Source: Burkholderiales bacterium (GTDB lineage: Bacteria; Pseudomonadota; Gammaproteobacteria; Burkholderiales; Casimicrobiaceae). From it: a stretch of 34,074 nucleotides of DNA. Position numbers and translations under genes: made by a program. Shown here piece by piece: positions 22,910-29,115 of the stretch (the stretch's first letter is position 1; every line of letters starts with the position of its first letter). The stretch is from contig JANXUB010000188.1 of NCBI GenBank assembly GCA_025352105.1, forward strand, positions 1 through 34,074. Reading direction: 5' to 3'. The notes under the pieces are model-generated. The model ran no database searches and was not told where the DNA came from. It saw only the letters and a program-made list of their open reading frames with translations.

Positions 22910-24619
22910 ATGCCTCTTTCCGTCACCGTAGCCCACTTCAGCGCCACCGGCCCTCGCGCGCGCAACGAGGATTTCACTGGCTGCGTGACACCGCATGGCG
23001 CAGACCTCGCGAGCAAGGGCTTTGCAGCGGTTGTCGCCGACGGCGTCTCCGGCGCGGGCGGCGGTCGCGAGGCCGCCGAGCACTGCGCGCGCAACGTGCT
23101 GGCCGATTACTACGCCACGCCGGACACTTGGGAGGTGTCGCAGTCCCTCGACAAGATTTACAGCGCGCTGAACCGGTGGGTGCAAACGCAGGCCAAGGCC
23201 AGCCCCGACCTGATTGGCATGGCCACCACGCTCACCACGCTGGTGCTTCGCGGCAGCATGTATCACTTCGCCCATGTGGGGGATAGTCGAATCTATTTGT
23301 TGCGCGACGGCAATCTGCAAGCGCTCACCACGGATCACGTCTGGCAGCGCCCTGAGATGGAGCATGTGCTGACGCGTGCGGTGGGCCTCGATACATCAAT
23401 CACGGCCGATCACGGCTTTGGTTTGGCGCGCGTGGGGGATGTCTTTGCGCTGGTAAGCGACGGCGTATGGGCCGCGCTCGCAGCGCCAGACTTGCAGCGC
23501 GAGCTGGAACATGCCGCGACAGCGAAAGACTCGGTCGTTCACGTCGCGCGCAGCATCGTCGAATTGGCGCACCAGATGGGCGGCAAGGACAACGCTACGG
23601 CGCTCATCGTACGCGTGGACGATGTTGATGCCAATGCGCTGCGCGATGTGCTGCAAGCCGCGAAGGAATTGCCCGCGCTCCCGCCGCTTGAAGTGGGCCA
23701 GGCGTTCGACGGCTTCACGGTAGAAGAGCGAATTCATTTGTCACGCATCACGGTGCTGTACCGGGTTCGTGACGCACAGGGTCGCCAGCTTGCGATGAAG
23801 GCTTTGAGCCGTGAAGCCCACGCCGATGCGCATGAGCGCCTTGCGTTTGCGCATGAACGATGGCTCAACAAACGTGTCGTCGCCCGCTTTTTCGCGCAAA
23901 ACGTCGATCCGCCCGAGAACGCATCCGCCTCGTACAGCCTCAGCACTTTTCACAACGGCAAAACGCTGGCGCAACAGCAGAAGGACGGCGGACAAATCAC
24001 GATCCCTGAGGCGATCAAATACGCCGTCGAGCTGTCGCGTGCGGTCGGTGCGCTGCATCGGCGCAGCATCATTCATCGCGACATCAAGCCAGAGAACGTT
24101 CATCTGGGCGATGACGGTCAATTGCGCGTGCTCGATCTCGGTGTTGCGGTGTCCGGTTTCGAAGTGGCCGAGCTGTCCAACGCCACGCGAGCGGGCACGC
24201 CGTCCTACCTCGCACCGGAACTCTTCAACAACGCCGAACCGTCCGCACAAAGCGACATTTACGCCGTCGGCGTCACGCTCTATCACCTGCTCTCAAACAA
24301 ATATCCATACGGCGAAATCGAGCCGTTCCAGACGCCCAATTTTGGCGAGCCAACGCCACTCTCGCGCTGGCGTCCCGATTGTCCCGGCTGGTTTGAAAAC
24401 ATCATTTTGCGGGCGCTGGCGGCTGATCCGGCGGTGCGATTTGAAACGGCGGAAGAATTCTTGCTCGCAGTCGAGCAAGGCCCGTTGTCCGCCACCTCGA
24501 CACGGCAAAGTACGCTGCGGCAACCGCTCGCCACCCGCAACCGACTGCGCACATGGCAAGTGGTTGCCGTGCTGTCTATTATTTTGAATTTCGTGCTGCT
24601 TTATTTTCTAAACCGATAG
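22910..24619 (+). CDS. Bifunctional PP2C phosphatase / Ser-Thr protein kinase, membrane-anchored
   Basis: 569 residues. An N-terminal PP2C phosphatase domain (about 1-236) has all metal-binding acidic positions: RNED (Glu20/Asp21), VADGVSG (Asp44), SDGVW (Asp184) and GKDN (Asp227). A Hanks-type kinase domain (about 267-525) follows with AMK (Lys297), HRDIKPEN (Asp391, Asn396), DLG in place of DFG (Asp409) and AGTPSYLAPE. The glycine-rich loop is replaced by ERIHLSRITVLYRV, with no glycines. One C-terminal membrane helix (VVAVLSIILNFVLLYFL) anchors it. Comparable fusion genes sit in nitrate-assimilation clusters of pseudomonads and Burkholderiales; the target is not established. No good Shine-Dalgarno is seen. 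Confidence 0.93.
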   Translation: MPLSVTVAHFSATGPRARNEDFTGCVTPHGADLASKGFAAVVADGVSGAGGGREAAEHCARNVLADYYATPDTWEVSQSLDKIYSALNRWVQTQAKASPDLIGMATTLTTLVLRGSMYHFAHVGDSRIYLLRDGNLQALTTDHVWQRPEMEHVLTRAVGLDTSITADHGFGLARVGDVFALVSDGVWAALAAPDLQRELEHAATAKDSVVHVARSIVELAHQMGGKDNATALIVRVDDVDANALRDVLQAAKELPALPPLEVGQAFDGFTVEERIHLSRITVLYRVRDAQGRQLAMKALSREAHADAHERLAFAHERWLNKRVVARFFAQNVDPPENASASYSLSTFHNGKTLAQQQKDGGQITIPEAIKYAVELSRAVGALHRRSIIHRDIKPENVHLGDDGQLRVLDLGVAVSGFEVAELSNATRAGTPSYLAPELFNNAEPSAQSDIYAVGVTLYHLLSNKYPYGEIEPFQTPNFGEPTPLSRWRPDCPGWFENIILRALAADPAVRFETAEEFLLAVEQGPLSATSTRQSTLRQPLATRNRLRTWQVVAVLSIILNFVLLYFLNR

Positions 24620-24629
24620 GCCACGCTTT

Positions 24630-24693
24630 TGTGGGAGCGATTTCATCGCGAAAAGCTACTCAACAAGCTTATCGCGGTGGAACCGCTCCCACA
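24630..24693. repeat. REP-like palindromic element, copy 2
   Basis: A 64-base copy of the element at 1928-1994: the same TGTGGGAGCGATTTCATCGC opening and CCGCTCCCACA end, with a different central part. It lies 10 bases after the kinase gene stop and directly before the convergent nrtD stop, where it could act as a two-way transcript end. Confidence 0.85.
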
Positions 24694-24701
24694 GATAGAA
24701 A

Positions 24702-25496
24702 CTACGCCGCCTTCTTCTGTTTCGAATACAGAAACTCAACCACTGCCTTGCGATAGTAGTGATAGTCCGTGTCTTCAGCGAGCTCAAGGCGGTCACGCGG
24801 TCGAGCAAGTTTCACGTCAAGAATTTCGCCGATGGTGGCTGATGGCCCGTTGGTCATCATGACGATTTTGTCGGACAACAATACCGCCTCATCAACATCG
24901 TGCGTGACCATCACTACCGTTGATTTAGTGTCGGCGACGATGCGCATCAGTTCGTCCTGCAAGTGAGCACGCGTGAGGGCATCGAGTGCACCGAACGGCT
25001 CGTCGAGCAACAAAACGGCGGGCTCAATGGATAGCGCTCGTGCAATGCCAACACGCTGTTTCATGCCGCCAGAAATTTCGTTCGGATGCTTGTGCGTTGC
25101 ATGCGTGAGGCCCACCATTTTGAGCGCGGCTTCGGTGCGTGCGATGAGTTGTGGTTTCTTTTCTGTCGCCGAAAAAACGCGCTCAACGGCAAGGTAGACG
25201 TTGTCGAAGCAGGTGAGCCACGGTAATAGTGAATGATTCTGAAATACGACGCCGCGATCAGGCCCCGGCCCTGAAATTTCACGACCGGCACAAACGAGCA
25301 CGCCGTTCGTGGCGACATCAAGACCGGCAATCAGATTAAGTAGCGTTGACTTACCGCAGCCCGAATGTCCGATCAGCGCGGTGAATTCACCGCGTTGAAC
25401 ACGCAGATTGATGTCGCGAATCGCGATGAATTCGCCCTGCTTGGTGTTGAACCGTTTGTCGACGTTGTCGACGACCAGATGAAATGGGTTTGCCAT
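24702..25496 (-). CDS. nrtD: Nitrate ABC transporter ATP-binding protein
   Basis: ATPase of the nitrate importer, 264 residues. Walker A GHSGCGKSTLL, signature ISGGMKQRVGIARAL, Walker B AVLLLDEPFGALD, and switch His in VTHDVDEA. The overall pattern (VFQNHSLLPWLTCFDNV; TNGPSATIGEILDVKLARPRDR) is that of the NrtD/SsuB/TauB group. It has no fused NrtA-like regulatory domain, so it is NrtD-like rather than cyanobacterial NrtC. It starts 21 bases after nrtB and ends the nrtA-nrtB-nrtD operon. Confidence 0.93.
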   Translation of the reverse strand: MANPFHLVVDNVDKRFNTKQGEFIAIRDINLRVQRGEFTALIGHSGCGKSTLLNLIAGLDVATNGVLVCAGREISGPGPDRGVVFQNHSLLPWLTCFDNVYLAVERVFSATEKKPQLIARTEAALKMVGLTHATHKHPNEISGGMKQRVGIARALSIEPAVLLLDEPFGALDALTRAHLQDELMRIVADTKSTVVMVTHDVDEAVLLSDKIVMMTNGPSATIGEILDVKLARPRDRLELAEDTDYHYYRKAVVEFLYSKQKKAA

Positions 25497-25517
25497 GATG
25501 TTTTCCGCTCCTACGTA

Positions 25518-26459
25518 TCAGTCAAACTGGAATCGTTTAGCAATCCAGATCAGCGCCTGCTCAAGGAGGAGTCCAACGATGCCAATGGTGAAAATCGCGA
25601 TGATGATGTGCTCAACGACCAGATTGTTCCATTCGTCCCACAGCCAGAAGCCAATACCGACGCCGCCTGTGAGCATTTCTGCCGCGACGATCACGAGCCA
25701 TGCGACACCGATAGAGAGTTTCACGCCGGTCAACATATACGGCAGCACAGCGGGGAACAAAATTTTTGTAAACACTTTCCATTCGGAGAGATTCAACACT
25801 CTGGCGACGTTCAAATAATCTTGCGGAATGCGTTGCACACCGGTCGCGGTGTTGATGATCATCGGCCAGATGGAGCAGATGAAAATCACCCAGATCGCGG
25901 CGGGGTTGGCGGCCTTGAACACCATGAGTCCGATGGGCAACCAGGCGAGCGGTGACACCGGACGCAGCAAGCTGATGATCGGTGAAGTCATACGATTCAA
26001 ATACTCGAATCGTCCGATCATGAAACCCGCCGGAATGCCCACGAGCGCGGCCAGACCAAAGCCCAGACCGACACGCTGCAGCGACGCCAGAATATTCCAG
26101 CCAATGCCCTGATCGTTCGGGCCTTTTCGGTAGAAAGGATCGCTGAACAATTTCACCGCACTGTCCCACACTTTCACGGGGCCGGGAATTTGCGTAGCGA
26201 CGTGCGTGAGCCCCTGCCACAACAGCAGGAAAATCAGGATGCCGACGAGTCCGGGCACGACGCTTTGCACGAGGCCCGCGAGGCGATCACGGCGACGGCG
26301 AACGGCGAGTTGTGTTTGCGCCTCACGCTCGGCAGCGGCAGCGATCTGTTCTGCGGTCAAGGGAATAACTTCGACGGGCGCTTCCGGCGCGGGCATGGCG
26401 GGCACTGCCGCATCCCCCGAGGTGGTAAGCATCGCGTCGATGGTCAAAGATGCACTCAT
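25518..26459 (-). CDS. nrtB: Nitrate ABC transporter permease
   Basis: Inner-membrane channel subunit of the nitrate importer, 313 residues. An Ala/Glu-rich cytoplasmic N-terminus of about 65 residues precedes the first span (GLVGILIFLLLWQGL). The BPD-type permease core has the coupling motif around VARVLNLSEWKVFTKILFPAVLPYMLTGVKLSIGVAW, and SLLRPVSPLAWLPIGLMVF is typical of NrtB/TauC. It lies 29 bases after nrtA. The long charged N-terminal extension is unusual for the family but has similar composition to the neighbours. Confidence 0.93.
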   Translation of the reverse strand: MSASLTIDAMLTTSGDAAVPAMPAPEAPVEVIPLTAEQIAAAAEREAQTQLAVRRRRDRLAGLVQSVVPGLVGILIFLLLWQGLTHVATQIPGPVKVWDSAVKLFSDPFYRKGPNDQGIGWNILASLQRVGLGFGLAALVGIPAGFMIGRFEYLNRMTSPIISLLRPVSPLAWLPIGLMVFKAANPAAIWVIFICSIWPMIINTATGVQRIPQDYLNVARVLNLSEWKVFTKILFPAVLPYMLTGVKLSIGVAWLVIVAAEMLTGGVGIGFWLWDEWNNLVVEHIIIAIFTIGIVGLLLEQALIWIAKRFQFD

Positions 26460-26488
26460 TTAATTGCCTTTCGTAGCGGGTTACCCGG

Positions 26489-27784
26489 CTACACCTTGAT
26501 CTTGAAACCATCGGCGTACGCCTTGGGGTTGCTGCCGTCCCAAACCACGCCATCAATCAGTTTGGAGGAGCGCATGTCGCTCTTTGGCACATTGACCTTC
26601 GCAGCAGCAGCCGCTTTCTTGTAGATGTCGACTTTGTTGATCGACTTGGCCACGCCCATATAGTCTGGGTGCTCCTTGAGCAGGCCCCAACGCTTGTGCT
26701 GCGTGAGGAACCACATGCCATCTGACAAGTAAGGGAAGTTCGTCGCGCCGTCTTTGTGGAATTTCATCGCATTGGCGTCAGTCCATTTTTTGCCGTTACC
26801 GTTGTCGTAATTGCCTTCCCAGCGATCTTCAATCACTTCGACTGCGGTGTTGACGTAGGACTTGTCGGCGAGAATCGTTGCTGTCTTTTTCTTGTCGACT
26901 TCCTGATCGATGAAGCGCGAGGCTTCAAGAATGGCCGCCACCATCGCGCGTGCAGTATTTGGGTACTTTTTAGTGAATTCGTCGGTGGTTCCGAGGACCT
27001 TTTCGGGGTGATCGGCCCAGATGTCCTGAGTGGTCGTAGCGGTAAATCCAATCTTGTCGAAAATCGCGCGTGCGTTCCATGGCTCACCGACGCAATAGCC
27101 GTCCATATTGCCGACGCGCATGTTGGCAACCATCTGTGGCGGCGGCACCGTGATCACTTTCGCGTCCTGCATCGGGTTAATGCCATTCGCTGCGAGCCAG
27201 TAATACAGCCACATCGCGTGCGTGCCGGTCGGGAAGGTTTGCGCGAAGGTGTATTCACGCTTCTCTTTTTTCATGAGGGCGGCAAGCGATGGCCCGTCGA
27301 TGGCTCCTTTGTCTTTCAGCTGATTGCTGATGGTGATGGCCTGTCCGTTGTTGTTCAAGGTCATCAACACCGCCATGTCCTTTTTCGGCCCGCCGATGCC
27401 CAGATGCACGCCGTAAACAAGGCCGTAGAGAACGTGGGCTGCATCAAGTTCTCCGTTCACCAGTTTGTCGCGTACAGACGCCCAGCTCGATTCTTTGGTG
27501 GCGATGATTTTGATGCCGTATTTCTCGTCAAGCTTCAACACCGAGGCCATGACTACGCTCGCGCAATCGGTCAGCGGGATGAAGCCAATCTTGACTTCCT
27601 TTTTCTCCGGCGCGTCGGAGCCTTGCGCCCATGCGCCCTGGCGAACGAGCGCTGGCACCAGTGACATCAAACTGGCGGCACCTGCGGCTTGTACGAGCGT
27701 CCGACGCGCGGCTGACTCCGGTTGATCGAGGCGCGACGACTTGTCTGTTTCGGCAATGGCTGGGAACTGGGGCACAAGACGCAT
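26489..27784 (-). CDS. nrtA: Nitrate ABC transporter substrate-binding protein with Tat-like signal
   Basis: Periplasmic nitrate-binding protein, 431 residues from the ATG at 27784. A GGAG Shine-Dalgarno lies 9 bases before this ATG. The longer frame to 27832 would begin inside the leader terminator, so it is rejected. The signal has a twin-arginine motif, ARRTLVQAAG, then AASLMSLVPALV and a site near AWAQG, which suggests Tat export. Mature features are VKIGFIPLTDCASVVMA, HVLYGLVYGVHLGIGGPKKDMAVLMTLNNNGQAIT and GYCVGEPWNARAI, as in NrtA/CmpA. It could in principle also sense nitrate like the related NasS, but NasS lacks a signal peptide. Confidence 0.94.
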   Translation of the reverse strand: MRLVPQFPAIAETDKSSRLDQPESAARRTLVQAAGAASLMSLVPALVRQGAWAQGSDAPEKKEVKIGFIPLTDCASVVMASVLKLDEKYGIKIIATKESSWASVRDKLVNGELDAAHVLYGLVYGVHLGIGGPKKDMAVLMTLNNNGQAITISNQLKDKGAIDGPSLAALMKKEKREYTFAQTFPTGTHAMWLYYWLAANGINPMQDAKVITVPPPQMVANMRVGNMDGYCVGEPWNARAIFDKIGFTATTTQDIWADHPEKVLGTTDEFTKKYPNTARAMVAAILEASRFIDQEVDKKKTATILADKSYVNTAVEVIEDRWEGNYDNGNGKKWTDANAMKFHKDGATNFPYLSDGMWFLTQHKRWGLLKEHPDYMGVAKSINKVDIYKKAAAAAKVNVPKSDMRSSKLIDGVVWDGSNPKAYADGFKIKV

Positions 27785-27800
27785 AAAAATGAACTCCGCA

Positions 27801-27840
27801 AAAGAAAAAGGGGCGCGCGACCTTTCGATCACGAGCCCCT
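27801..27840 (-). terminator. Intrinsic terminator in the nrtA leader
   Basis: On the minus strand, AGGGGC/GCCCCT (6 bp) and an inner CGTGATC/GGTCGCG (7 bp with two G-T pairs), separated by a single T/C mismatch, close on a GAAA tetraloop and are followed by TTTTTCTTTT. It stands 17 bases before the nrtA ATG with no gene ending there, which marks it as a leader attenuator. Confidence 0.9.
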
Positions 27841-27908
27841 GTGCTCAAAGTAATAAAGCTAGTTGTTCGGACTGGAGAGACTGTTGCGATCGTCATTGAT
27901 CGCCACAG
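27833..27908 (-). promoter_or_regulatory. ANTAR-target leader RNA: two A1/G4 hexaloop hairpins
   Basis: Hairpin P1 (27881-27908): CTGT/ACAG, one G/A mismatch, GCGATC/GATCGC and the hexaloop AATGAC. Hairpin P2 (27833-27846): GAGC/GCTC with the hexaloop ACAGGG. Both loops have A at position 1 and G at position 4, the known recognition pattern of ANTAR proteins. P2 contains the whole 5' strand AGGGGC of the terminator (27835-27840), so P2 and the terminator cannot form together. The ANTAR protein gene nasT lies just upstream. Confidence 0.85.
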
Positions 27909-27917
27909 GGCTACTTA

Positions 27918-27932
27918 GCGAAAGTCGTGCCA
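27918..27932 (-). promoter_or_regulatory. Sigma-54 (-24/-12) promoter of nrtABD
   Basis: TGGCAC-GACTT-TCGC (minus strand) matches TGGCAC-N5-TTGC with a single change. The predicted start near 27906 falls at the 5' foot of hairpin P1, giving a leader of about 122 nt. Confidence 0.75.
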
Positions 27933-27973
27933 CCACAATTTCAGTGCAAACGCCTGCACATTTCATCGGACAA

Positions 27974-27988
27974 GCACCGCATTTGTGC
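27974..27988 (-). promoter_or_regulatory. NtrC-like binding site upstream of nrtA
   Basis: GCACAAATGCGGTGC (minus strand) has GC-N11-GC spacing with GCAC and GGTGC half-sites, matching the NtrC pattern GCACCA-N3-TGGTGC. It lies about 42 bases upstream of the -24 element. A second repeat, GTGCA-N6-TGCAC, is at 27944-27959. Confidence 0.55.
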
Positions 27989-28011
27989 GCTGGTGCCATG
28001 CAACGTACCGA

Positions 28012-28587
28012 TTACGTAGCACTGTTTGCGAGCACGCGCCCGGCCGCCTCGGCAATCGAGCAACGCGCCTGCATGGCGTGCGTTCGCAGGAGTGCGTAGG
28101 CGTCGGGCTCACTCATGCCACGGCGGCGTAGCAGCGCTTTGGCCTGCGCGATGGCACGCTCGCTGGTGACCTTTTGCTCTGCTTGCCGGCGCGCTTCCGC
28201 CAGCTGCGCAAACTCGTGCTGGTCAAGCTTGAAGCGCTCCAGCGCCACAGCAATCACCGAGCGCAATCGTTTGGTGTTCAGCCCCGCCACGACATAGGCC
28301 GACACGCGCGCCTGCATGGCCGAGCGCATGGCGATCGGGTCATCGTTTTCGGTGAAGACGACAATCGGGCGCTCGCGAAACTGCGAAACCACGCACACCT
28401 GCTCCATCACATCACGCGCTGCGTCATCTGACGCAATCAGGATCAGTTCCGGGTTCCAGCGCACGATTTCGTCCTGCAGGGTCAGCGCGTTGACCGGAAC
28501 GCTGCGCACGTTGTAGCCGTGCGCGGCGAGCACCGATTCAACGGCGGGCAAATCATGCTGAGTGTCGTGAAGAAGCAGAACTCGCAA
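28012..28587 (-). CDS. nasT: ANTAR-domain antitermination regulator NasT
   Basis: RNA-binding regulator of nitrate assimilation. The C-terminal ANTAR domain is clear: ERAIAQAKALLRRRGMSEPDAYALLRTHAMQARCSIAEAAGRVL. The N-terminal half has a receiver fold (LRVLLLHDTQ... PELILIASDD...), but the position where the phospho-acceptor Asp is expected appears to be Ala (residue 52 from this start), and the usual receiver Lys is not seen in AYVVAGLN. I chose the TTG at 28587 because LRVLLLHD is the normal family start (191 residues). The frame is open to a TTG at 28635, and no in-frame ATG exists. It lies 227 bases upstream of nrtA, with the target leader between them. Confidence 0.88.
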   Translation of the reverse strand: MRVLLLHDTQHDLPAVESVLAAHGYNVRSVPVNALTLQDEIVRWNPELILIASDDAARDVMEQVCVVSQFRERPIVVFTENDDPIAMRSAMQARVSAYVVAGLNTKRLRSVIAVALERFKLDQHEFAQLAEARRQAEQKVTSERAIAQAKALLRRRGMSEPDAYALLRTHAMQARCSIAEAAGRVLANSAT

Positions 28588-28940
28588 AGCGACGACCCAT
28601 TTTTCGCACTTAATCGGGAAGATCAAGCTGCACAAACGTACTTATGCTGCATCACAGCAAAATTCGTGCAATGGGGCGACAGGCCGGGTGTCAACGAAGC
28701 GTTTTTTAATCAGCTTTGGGTTGAGTCAGCTTTTCCACGCGGGCTATCGACCGTTAATGAGATTAGTCGACTTAGCACGTATATGCCACCTACCCCACGT
28801 TTGAAAGGGGTTTCGCAGAGAAAGTCGTTGAAACTACGTCTCCCCTGTCGCAATTCAGCGACGGCTGTGTGACGATGTTGCAACAGAGACGTAACTGATG
28901 GGATTTGCCTCGCTACGAGCTTTTTTTGCTCAATTTCCTA
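28588..28940. other. Intergenic stretch upstream of nasT
   Basis: No gene is supported here. On the minus strand TTGCAC-GAATT-TTGC (28657-28671) differs from the sigma-54 consensus by one base, but the change is in the important GG pair. It would give nasT a leader of about 60 nt, with a GCTG...CAGC hairpin near the start. The remainder (about 28690-28920) is moderately AT-rich and shows nothing recognisable. Confidence 0.35.
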
Positions 28941-28944
28941 TGGC

Positions 28945-29070
28945 TATAATCGTTCGGTCAAATCAGTGGTTATGACGTGCGAGAGACCCTCGCTCGGTAT
29001 AGTCTCTGGGGTGACTTAGTTAGAATCAACAGCAATTTGAGGCCGGGGCAAAACCCCGGCTTTTTTTTGC
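28945..29070 (+). ncRNA. Candidate small RNA with own promoter and terminator
   Basis: A perfect TATAAT hexamer (28945-28950) is followed about 90 bases later by a strong terminator: GCCGGGG-CAAAA-CCCCGGC (29042-29060) and eight T residues. No open reading frame of note lies between. The transcript would start near 28957 and be about 110 nt. An AGAGAC/GTCTCT stem (about 28983-29008) can form inside it. The -35 region is poor (T-run). It matches no RNA family I recognise (not tmRNA, SRP RNA or 6S by eye). Confidence 0.6.
29042..29068 (+). terminator. Strong Rho-independent terminator
   Basis: A 7-bp all-G/C stem with a 5-base loop, then TTTTTTTT on the plus strand only. No protein gene ends upstream on this strand, so it implies a non-coding transcript. 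Confidence 0.9.
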
Positions 29071-29115
29071 CCGAGTTTTCTAAAAACCTTAAAAATCAAC
29101 GACTTAACCGCGAAA

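Noticed and set aside
26756-27664. Plus-strand open frame of 302 codons
   Set aside because: Antisense shadow of nrtA, whose identity and start are firm.
27785-27832. Upstream start of nrtA giving 16 extra residues
   Set aside because: The extra codons fall in the leader terminator and U-tract, while a GGAG site lies correctly before the ATG at 27784.
27944-27959. GTGCA-GGCGTT-TGCAC as a third ANTAR hexaloop hairpin
   Set aside because: The loop has G at position 1, and the repeat lies upstream of the predicted transcription start; it is more likely a DNA site.
28519-28872. Plus-strand open frame of 117 codons opposite the nasT 5' region
   Set aside because: It overlaps nasT in antisense, has no recognisable domain or Shine-Dalgarno, and its composition is that of an out-of-frame reading.
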